Under the pieces are notes generated by a model that did no database searches, was not told where the DNA came from, and was given only the letters and a program-made list of their open reading frames with translations. From Mycolicibacterium austroafricanum (GTDB lineage: Bacteria > Actinomycetota > Actinomycetes > Mycobacteriales > Mycobacteriaceae): 64,000 bases of DNA. Position 1 is the stretch's first letter, and each line of letters starts with the position of its first letter. The position numbers and the translations under genes were made by a program. The stretch spans positions 105,918 through 169,917 of the forward strand of contig NZ_CACSIP010000001.1 of NCBI RefSeq assembly GCF_902705885.1. The letters are read 5' to 3'. This document shows, one piece after another, positions 58,101-64,000 of this stretch.

Positions 58101-60437
58101 GTGACCGAAACCGTGCCAGCCGTCACCGCGCGCTACGCGGGCAGCAGGGTTCCGCGCATCGAGGACAGTCGGCTTCTCACAGGTCACGGCACTTTCGTCG
58201 ACGATGTCCAGCGCCCCGGGATGCTGCACGCCTGCTTCGTGCGCAGCCCGTTCGCCCGCGCCACCATCAACGGCATCGACCCCTCGGAAGCGCTGGCCCT
58301 GCCCGGCGTCCACGCCGTGTTCACAGCCGAGGACCTCAACCCGGAGGTCAAGGAGGCCTGGCACGCCGTCGCCGGCAAGGACATCCCCGACACTCCCCGG
58401 CCGCCATTGGCGGAGGGTGAGGTGAAGTTCGTCGGCGACCCGGTCGCCCTCGTCGTCGCCGACAGCCGTTATCTCGCCGAGGACGCCGTCGACCTGGTCG
58501 ACGTCGACTACACGCCCCTGCCCGCGGTCGCAGATTTCCGAAAGGCCATCGGAGGCGCCGAGGCCGGGGTCCCCGTGGTGCACGAGGCCTATCCCGACAA
58601 CGTCGCAGGGGGCATGGGCGGCGCCCCGCCCGACGAAGAGGTGTTCGCCAACGCCGCGCACGTGGTTGAAGAGCACATCTATCAACAGATGTACGTGCCG
58701 GTGCCGATGGAGACCCGCGGCATGGTCGTCGAATGGACCGCCGCCACCGGCGAACTCACCGTGTGGGCATCGTCGCAGACACCACACGAACTGCGCGCGT
58801 TCGCTGCCCGACTGCTCGGGATCCCGGCCCAGGGTGTCCGGGTGATCGTGCGCGACACCGGTGGAGCCTTCGGCCAGAAGGTGGTGCCGATGCGCGAGGA
58901 CATGTGCCTGCTGCTGGCTGCCCGCAGGGTTCCGGCCGCGCTGAAGTGGATCGAGGACCGGCGGGAGAACCTGATGTCGGCGGGGCAGTCCCGCCACGTC
59001 GACGGCACGGTCCGGATGGCCTTCGACGAAGACGGCAAGATCCTGGCCGCCGACATCGACTTCGTCCAGGACGTCGGCTCCTACCCGACGCCGTACCCGG
59101 TGCTCACCACCGCCGCGATCGGCATGTTCTTCCCCGGGCCCTACCGGGTGCCCAAGGCCAGCTTCAACTACAAGACGGTGTTCTCCAACACCCCGGGCCT
59201 GCACGCCTACCGCGGCCCCTGGCAATACGAAACCCTCACCCGCGAAATGCTTCTCGACTCCGCCGCGCGCAAGATCGGGATGGATCCCGTCGAACTGCGC
59301 CGGATCAACATCCTGCGCGGCGACGAGATGCCGTTCTTCAATCCCAACGGGATGCCGTATGACAACTGCGCCCCCGCCGACACCTTCGAGCAAGCGGTGA
59401 AGATCCTCGATCACGAGGGCTTCCGCAAAGAGCAGGCTGACGCGCTCGAGCAGGGCCGCTACCTCGGGCTGGGCTTCTCCGCCTACATCGAGCCCACCGG
59501 CGCCGCGACCGGACACCTCGCGACCGAGGGCGCCACCATGCGGATGGAGCCGACGGGCAAGATCAACGTCTACGTCAACGGCGGTTCCGCCGGCAACAGC
59601 ATCGAAACCACCGTCGTGCAGCTGACCGCGGATGCATTGGGCGCCAACTTCGATGACGTGTCGACCATCCAGGGCGACACCGCGGTGACGCCGTATGGCG
59701 CGGGCACCCAGGGCAGCCGCAGCGGGCCCATGACAGCCGGTGCCGTGCACGAGGCGGGCACGATGCTGCGCACCCAGATCGTCGCGATCGCCGCGAGCAT
59801 GCTCAGCGTCGAGGACACCGAGGTCGAGCTCGCGGACTCGCGGGCCCGGGTGCGGACCGACCCCGCCAAGAGCGTCAGCTTCGCCGACATCGCCTACCGC
59901 TCCTACTACGAACCCGCACAGCTCGGCGGCATCTCCCCCACGCTGGAAGCCACGGCGCGGTTCAACTCCCAGGCGATGATCCACTGGGCCAACGCCACCC
60001 ACGTGTGCACCTGCGAGGTCGACGTCGAGACCGGACACGTGACGCTGACCCGCTACATCGTCAGCGAGGACGTCGGACCGATGATCAACCCGAACGTGGT
60101 CGAGGGTCAGGTCGCGGGCGGCACCGCCCAGGGCATCGGCGGCGCGCTGCTCGAACACCTCGCCTACGACGACGCGGGCAACCCGGTGGCGTCGACGTTC
60201 GTCGACTATCTGTTGCCCACTGCCACCGAGGTGCCGCCCATCGAGTTCGGCCACGTCGAGATCCCCGGGACCGGTGTGGGCGGCTACAAGGGCGCAGGCG
60301 AGGGCGGGGCCATCGGCTCGCCGCCGGCGGTGATCAACGCCGTCAACGACGCGCTCGCCCCGCTCGGTGTGTCGGTTACCCAGCTTCCGGCCACCCCCGC
60401 AGCGATCGTCGCGTTGATCGAAGGAAAGGACCACTAG
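58101..60437 (+). CDS. Xanthine-oxidase-family molybdenum hydroxylase, large subunit
   Basis: A 778-residue molybdopterin-cytosine-dinucleotide enzyme. RYAGSRVPRIEDSRLLTGHGTF at the N-terminus starts the a/b hammerhead; RDTGGAFGQKVVPMREDMC and GVGGYKGAGEGGAIGSPPAV are Moco motifs, the latter with the catalytic Glu. The active-site loop near residue 370 is HAYRGPWQYE. True CO dehydrogenase has AYRCSFR with a copper-binding Cys, so this is a form-II-type enzyme oxidising an unknown aldehyde, aromatic or N-heterocycle. Confidence 0.88.
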   Translation: MTETVPAVTARYAGSRVPRIEDSRLLTGHGTFVDDVQRPGMLHACFVRSPFARATINGIDPSEALALPGVHAVFTAEDLNPEVKEAWHAVAGKDIPDTPRPPLAEGEVKFVGDPVALVVADSRYLAEDAVDLVDVDYTPLPAVADFRKAIGGAEAGVPVVHEAYPDNVAGGMGGAPPDEEVFANAAHVVEEHIYQQMYVPVPMETRGMVVEWTAATGELTVWASSQTPHELRAFAARLLGIPAQGVRVIVRDTGGAFGQKVVPMREDMCLLLAARRVPAALKWIEDRRENLMSAGQSRHVDGTVRMAFDEDGKILAADIDFVQDVGSYPTPYPVLTTAAIGMFFPGPYRVPKASFNYKTVFSNTPGLHAYRGPWQYETLTREMLLDSAARKIGMDPVELRRINILRGDEMPFFNPNGMPYDNCAPADTFEQAVKILDHEGFRKEQADALEQGRYLGLGFSAYIEPTGAATGHLATEGATMRMEPTGKINVYVNGGSAGNSIETTVVQLTADALGANFDDVSTIQGDTAVTPYGAGTQGSRSGPMTAGAVHEAGTMLRTQIVAIAASMLSVEDTEVELADSRARVRTDPAKSVSFADIAYRSYYEPAQLGGISPTLEATARFNSQAMIHWANATHVCTCEVDVETGHVTLTRYIVSEDVGPMINPNVVEGQVAGGTAQGIGGALLEHLAYDDAGNPVASTFVDYLLPTATEVPPIEFGHVEIPGTGVGGYKGAGEGGAIGSPPAVINAVNDALAPLGVSVTQLPATPAAIVALIEGKDH

Positions 60438-60439
60438 AG

Positions 60440-61132
60440 GTGGAACTGCACAACGAATTCCGGGTGGCGGTCCCCGCCGCGAAGGTCTGGGAGGTGTTCA
60501 CCGATGTCGAACGGGTGACGCCGTGCCTGCCCGGTGCCACGCTGCTGTCGGTCAACGGCGACGAGTTCAACGGCGCGGTCAAGGTCAAGGTCGGCCCGAT
60601 CACGGTGTCCTACAAGGGCGTTGCCACCTATCAGGAGAAGGACACCGCCGCGCAGCGGATCGTGCTGCGGGCCGAGGGCAAGGAGACCCGCGGCAACGGC
60701 ACCGCCGCGGCCACCGTCACCGCCCAACTCAAGGACGACGGCGACTCGACGCATGTGGACATCGTCACCGACCTCGCGATCTCCGGGAAGGCCGCACAGT
60801 TCGGTCGTGGGGTGCTCGCCGACGTGTCGGGCAATCTGATCGCGCAGTTCGCCCGCAGCCTGGAAGCCGAACTGCTCGGCGGCACGGCACCCTCGGCTGC
60901 TCCGACGTCGGCCGCCGCGCCGGCAGCGGTCAGCGCGGTGCCGGATGCCGGCGACTCCGTCGACCTGCTCAAGGTGGTCGCGGTACCGATGGCCAAACGG
61001 TTCGCCCCGGTGCTGCTCGCCGCCGCCGCAGCAGGGGCGGTCGGCTTCCTGGTGGGCCGCCGCAGGCGCCGCGGCCCGGCCGCCGTACTCGCCGACGACC
61101 TGCAAGCCGCACTCGCGCGGCTGTTGTCGTGA
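60440..61132 (+). CDS. CoxG-like SRPBCC protein with C-terminal membrane anchor
   Basis: A 230-residue protein. Residues ~1-145 are an SRPBCC/CoxG domain (ELHNEFRVAVPAAKVWEVF, ERVTPCLPGATLL). An Ala/Pro linker leads to a single transmembrane helix (FAPVLLAAAAAGAVGFLVG) and basic RRRRRG end. In CO dehydrogenase, CoxG recruits the enzyme to the membrane for quinone reduction; the same is inferred here. GTG 60440 lies 2 nt after the large-subunit stop. Confidence 0.85.
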   Translation: MELHNEFRVAVPAAKVWEVFTDVERVTPCLPGATLLSVNGDEFNGAVKVKVGPITVSYKGVATYQEKDTAAQRIVLRAEGKETRGNGTAAATVTAQLKDDGDSTHVDIVTDLAISGKAAQFGRGVLADVSGNLIAQFARSLEAELLGGTAPSAAPTSAAAPAAVSAVPDAGDSVDLLKVVAVPMAKRFAPVLLAAAAAGAVGFLVGRRRRRGPAAVLADDLQAALARLLS

Positions 61133-61142
61133 AAGCTCACTC

Positions 61143-62036
61143 ATGAAAGCCGCACCGTTCGCCTATCACCGTCCCGACAACGTCGCCGACGCGGTCGGGC
61201 TGCTCGCCGAGCACGGCGACGACGCCAAGATCCTCGCCGGGGGCCAGAGTTTGGTGCCGATGCTCGCGATGCGACTGACGCACTTCGAGAACCTCGTCGA
61301 CATCTCCCGGGTGGAAGAGCTGCGCAACGTCGAGCTGCGTGACGGCGCCGTATGGGTGGGCGCGGGCACTCCGCACGCGCTGGTGGGCATGGATGACGAA
61401 GTCGCCGAGTCGGTTCCGCTGCTCACGCTGTCCACCCCGCACATCGGGCATTTCCAGATCCGCACCCGCGGCACCCTTGGTGGCGCCATTGCACACGCCG
61501 ACCCCGCTGCGGAGTACGCCGCGGTGGCGGTGACCCTGGACGCGACAATGGAGGCGCTCTCGCCTCGCGGGAGCCGGCAGATCCCGGCGGCGGAGTTCTT
61601 CACCGGACTCTGGGAGACGTCGTTGGCCTCCGATGAGATCCTGACCGCCGTCGCCTTCCCGGTGTGGTCGGGCCGCTGCGGCTTCTCGGTGCAGGAGTTC
61701 GCGCGGCGGCACGGTGATTTCGCGATTGCGGGTGCAACGGTGGCCGTCGAGCTCGACGACCGGGACACGGTGACCCGTTGCGGGATCGGGCTTCTCGGCC
61801 TGGGCTCCAGGCCGGAGCGGGGCGCTTCGGCCGAGGAGGCCGTCATCGGCCGCGCCGTCACCGAGATCACCGCCGCGGAACTCGGACGGCTTGCCATGTC
61901 GGGGTTGGAGGATGTTCCCGCCGACCAGCAGGGCACGGCGTCCTATCGCACCCGCGTCGGCGCTGCGATGGTGGCGCGCGCATGGACCGAGGCAACCGCT
62001 GCGGCTCTGGAAACGACGGAGGCCCTCAATGCATGA
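61143..62036 (+). CDS. FAD-binding medium subunit (CoxM-like)
   Basis: A 297-residue VAO-fold subunit. AKILAGGQSLVPMLAMRL and TRGTLGGAIAHADPAAEY are the two FAD-binding motifs. Followed by the CO-DH C-terminal domain. It passes electrons from the 2Fe-2S subunit to FAD and on to quinone or NAD. It overlaps the next gene by 8 nt. Confidence 0.9.
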   Translation: MKAAPFAYHRPDNVADAVGLLAEHGDDAKILAGGQSLVPMLAMRLTHFENLVDISRVEELRNVELRDGAVWVGAGTPHALVGMDDEVAESVPLLTLSTPHIGHFQIRTRGTLGGAIAHADPAAEYAAVAVTLDATMEALSPRGSRQIPAAEFFTGLWETSLASDEILTAVAFPVWSGRCGFSVQEFARRHGDFAIAGATVAVELDDRDTVTRCGIGLLGLGSRPERGASAEEAVIGRAVTEITAAELGRLAMSGLEDVPADQQGTASYRTRVGAAMVARAWTEATAAALETTEALNA

Positions 62037-62499
62037 ACTGCCGGTCGAGCTGTCGGTGAACGGGCGCCCTCACGGCGGCACCGTCGAGCCACGCCTGACC
62101 CTCGCCGACTTCCTGCGCGAGAAGTGCGGACTGACAGGCACCCATCTGGGTTGCGAACACGGCGCCTGCGGAGCCTGCACGGTGCTGCTCGACGGCCAGG
62201 CGGTGCGGTCCTGTCTGATCTTCGCGGTTCAAGCCGACGGGCAGGAGGTGACGACGGTCGAGGGTGTGGCCGGCGACGACGGCGAGCTCTCCCCGGTGCA
62301 GGCCGCCATGCGCGAGTGTCACGGGCTGCAATGCGGCTTCTGCACACCGGGCTTCGTCACCAGCATCACCGCGCTGCTGCGCGACAACCCGACACCCACC
62401 GACGACGAGATCCGCGAGGGCCTGTCCGGAAACTTCTGCCGGTGTACCGGTTACCAGGGCATCGTCAACGCGGTGAAACGCGCGGCAGAGACGATGTGA
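62029..62499 (+). CDS. [2Fe-2S] small subunit (CoxS-like)
   Basis: A 156-residue protein with the plant-type cluster CEHGACGACTVLLDG (plus Cys in RSCLIFA) and the second cluster QCGFCTPGF ... GNFCRCTGYQ. Standard length. It completes the hydroxylase: XdhC, large, CoxG-like, FAD and 2Fe-2S subunits in order. No regulator is in the operon. Confidence 0.93.
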   Translation: MHELPVELSVNGRPHGGTVEPRLTLADFLREKCGLTGTHLGCEHGACGACTVLLDGQAVRSCLIFAVQADGQEVTTVEGVAGDDGELSPVQAAMRECHGLQCGFCTPGFVTSITALLRDNPTPTDDEIREGLSGNFCRCTGYQGIVNAVKRAAETM

Positions 62500-62575
62500 G
62501 TTCGCGCCGAGGCTGCACACAGCGCGCGAAATCACGCAACAAGCCCGCGTGGAATACCGTTCCGGCGGAGAGACG

Positions 62576-63409
62576 TCAGACGACGCCGCGCAGCCCGTCT
62601 GCCCCGAAGATCGGCTCGAGCATTCCCGACAGGTCCGGCCCTCGCCGCAGGCCGTGTCCGCCGTCGACATTGATCACCTGGCCGGTGATGAACCCGGCCG
62701 CGTCGCTGAGCAGGAACACCGCCAGGTTGGCCACATCCTCGGCCTCACCGACTCTGGGCAGCGGTGTGCAGGCGCGGTAGTCCTCACTGACCGCCGGGGA
62801 TTCCATGATGGGGGCGACCATGTCGGTGCGCGTGAGACCGGGCCGGATGCCGTTGACCCGCACCGACGAGGCGCCGAGTTCGTCGGCCGCCACCATCATC
62901 AGGTGGTCCAGCGCCGCCTTGCTCGGTCCGTAGGCACCGAACCACCGGTGGGTGTTGCTCGACGCGATCGACGAGATGCCGACGAACGAGCCCCCGCCCC
63001 CGCGGACCATCTCGCGGGCGGCGTGCTTGAGCACGTACATGGTGCCGTTGACGTTGAGGTCGACGGTGTTACGCCATGCCGCGGAATCGATCTGGGTCAG
63101 CGGACCGATCGTCTCGGAACCACCGGCGCTGTGCACGACACCGTCGAGTCGGCCGTTCCAGGCGGTCGTCGCCGCCACCACCCGGGCCGCCTGGTCCTCG
63201 TCGGTCACGTCGGCGGGTTCGTAGCGCACCTGCCCGCCGTGCGCCGCGATCGCTTCGATCTCCGTGGCGGCCGCCGCCAGCTTGTCGACATTGCGGCCCG
63301 CCAGCATGGCGTTGCCGCCGGAGGCGACGACCGCGGCTGCCGCCGCCCTGCCGATCCCGCTGCCACCGCCGGTGACCAGGAACGTTCGATCCTTCAACGA
63401 GAGCAGCAT
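62576..63409 (-). CDS. SDR-family oxidoreductase
   Basis: A 277-residue SDR: VTGGGSGIGRAAA, AGRNVDKLAAA after beta-2, Ser in GISSIASSN, Tyr-Lys in GAYGPSKAALD, and ITGQVINVDGGHGL. NNAG is replaced by HSAGGSE. It is in an acyl-CoA context with the crotonase upstream (54-nt gap with a palindrome). A 3-hydroxyacyl-CoA dehydrogenase role is possible. Confidence 0.87.
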   Translation of the reverse strand: MLLSLKDRTFLVTGGGSGIGRAAAAAVVASGGNAMLAGRNVDKLAAAATEIEAIAAHGGQVRYEPADVTDEDQAARVVAATTAWNGRLDGVVHSAGGSETIGPLTQIDSAAWRNTVDLNVNGTMYVLKHAAREMVRGGGGSFVGISSIASSNTHRWFGAYGPSKAALDHLMMVAADELGASSVRVNGIRPGLTRTDMVAPIMESPAVSEDYRACTPLPRVGEAEDVANLAVFLLSDAAGFITGQVINVDGGHGLRRGPDLSGMLEPIFGADGLRGVV

Positions 63410-63437
63410 GGGGGATCCCTCCGACTGGAAGCCTGTC

Positions 63438-63459
63438 TAACAAGAACAGGTTCTAGTTA
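63438..63459. promoter_or_regulatory. 22-bp inverted repeat upstream of the SDR
   Basis: TAACAAGAAC-AG-GTTCTAGTTA: 10-bp arms matching at 9 positions. The inner part (AGAAC-N2-GTTCT) agrees with the AAC-N2-GTT core of KstR-type operators at all but one outer position. It is 29 nt before the SDR start. Confidence 0.45.
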
Positions 63460-63463
63460 TACG

Positions 63464-64000
63464 TCACGGTTCATCGCGGCGGGCCAGCTTCGGCGCCCCC
63501 AACGTGCGCCAGTCCGGCACGTTGGGCGGGAGCCCGACCGGATACCGGTTCTCGTTGTGCGCGGCCCAGTGGGCGTGCCCGAGCTCATGGATGTGGAAGG
63601 CGTGTCGCAGCGCCTCGGTGAAGCCCATCGCATCGCTGGCCGCATTCACCGAGTCCTTGATCAGCAGTGCCGCCATCGTCGGCCGCTCGGCGATTCGGCG
63701 GGCGAACTCGAGGGTCTTGTCCTCCAACTCGGCACGGGGGAAGACCTTCGACACCATCCCCAGCCGATGCGCCTCGTCGGCGTCGATCGCGTCGCCGGTC
63801 AGCAGCAGCTCCTTGGCCTTGCGGGCGCCGAACTCCCACGGGTGGGCGTAGTACTCGACGCCCGGCATCCCCATCCGCACCCCGACCACGTCGCTGAACT
63901 TGGCGTCGTCGGCCGCGACGATCAGGTCACAGGACCAGATGAGCATCAGTCCCGCGGAGATCGCGTTGCCCTGCACCTGGGCGATGGTGATCTTGCGCAG
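63464..64000 (-). CDS. Enoyl-CoA hydratase family protein, N-terminus outside the window
   Basis: The frame is open at base 64000 and stops at 63464, giving the C-terminal 178 residues. QVQGNAISAGLMLIWSCDLI and SDVVGVRMGMPGVEYYAHPW are crotonase segments, the latter with an unusual active-site loop containing Glu. The C-terminal HIHELGHAHWAAHNENRY is typical of one mycobacterial EchA branch. It may be co-transcribed with the SDR downstream. Confidence 0.82.
   Translation of the reverse strand: MRKITIAQVQGNAISAGLMLIWSCDLIVAADDAKFSDVVGVRMGMPGVEYYAHPWEFGARKAKELLLTGDAIDADEAHRLGMVSKVFPRAELEDKTLEFARRIAERPTMAALLIKDSVNAASDAMGFTEALRHAFHIHELGHAHWAAHNENRYPVGLPPNVPDWRTLGAPKLARRDEP

Noticed and set aside
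58101..60437. CO dehydrogenase large subunit (coxL)
   Set aside because: The AYRCSFR active-site motif with its copper-binding Cys is absent; the loop reads HAYRGPWQYE.
58101..60437. Long reverse-strand open frame opposite the hydroxylase large subunit (58083-60434)
   Set aside because: It is a high-GC mirror of the real gene with low-complexity His/Arg/Gly composition and no domain.

Overview
The window is high-GC actinobacterial DNA, and gene content and order point to a rapidly growing mycobacterium (Mycolicibacterium-type). From memory, the block from purB/cyp126 (about 23 kb) to phoPR (about 50.8 kb) keeps, in reverse orientation, the gene order of Mycobacterium tuberculosis Rv0756c to Rv0778: cyp126-purB, a TetR/esterase pair, purD, a carboxymuconolactone-decarboxylase-like protein, a hydroxyisobutyrate-dehydrogenase-like protein, an SDR, aldA, a TetR, cyp123, an SDR, cyp51, ferredoxin, an NTF2-like protein, adhB, an Rv0760c-like protein, the HIT protein, phoR, phoP and the Rv0756c-like protein. 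No transposase, integrase, phage gene or CRISPR array was seen. No stretch longer than 300 bases lacks a gene.

Bases 1-22035 are an accessory acyl-CoA catabolic island. A leftward operon (10600 to 355) encodes an LLM flavin monooxygenase, an acyl-CoA ligase, a thiolase-like protein with its DUF35 partner, an NTF2-like protein, a fused E1 alpha/beta 2-oxoacid dehydrogenase, a free lipoyl domain, three crotonase-family proteins and a nitronate-monooxygenase-like flavoprotein. Most junctions overlap by exactly 4 nt. A rightward part (10716-22035) encodes a MaoC hydratase, two TetR regulators, two SDRs, a crotonase, a second acyl-CoA ligase, a second NTF2-like protein, an acyl-CoA dehydrogenase, a frameshifted aldehyde dehydrogenase, a small conserved protein and a DUF427-thioesterase fusion. 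Three similar 23-bp inverted-repeat sites precede three of these transcription units and suggest one regulon. The substrate is unknown; the enzyme set fits an alkyl or isoprenoid-like acid, or a steroid fragment.

Bases 22225-48486 combine redox and lipid functions with housekeeping purine genes: a mycofactocin-type SDR, CYP126, purB, a DUF429-(p)ppGpp synthetase fusion (RelZ type), an amino-acid permease, an exported esterase, purD, a CYP125-like P450, and the aldA/cyp123/cyp51/ferredoxin/NDMA-type alcohol dehydrogenase cluster. The TetR at 38929 sits between two GGACA-NN-TGTCC palindromes that probably control this divergent cluster.

Bases 48458-56884 hold the PhoPR two-component system, a decapeptide-repeat protein divergent from phoP, tRNA-Thr(TGT), a cytochrome-b561/molybdopterin fusion with a small membrane partner, an exported DUF4185 protein (possible endo-D-arabinanase) and a VanX-like dipeptidase. 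Bases 56896-62499 encode a xanthine-oxidase-family molybdenum hydroxylase (XdhC, large, CoxG-like, FAD and 2Fe-2S subunits) that lacks the CO-dehydrogenase signature. The window ends with an SDR and a truncated crotonase.
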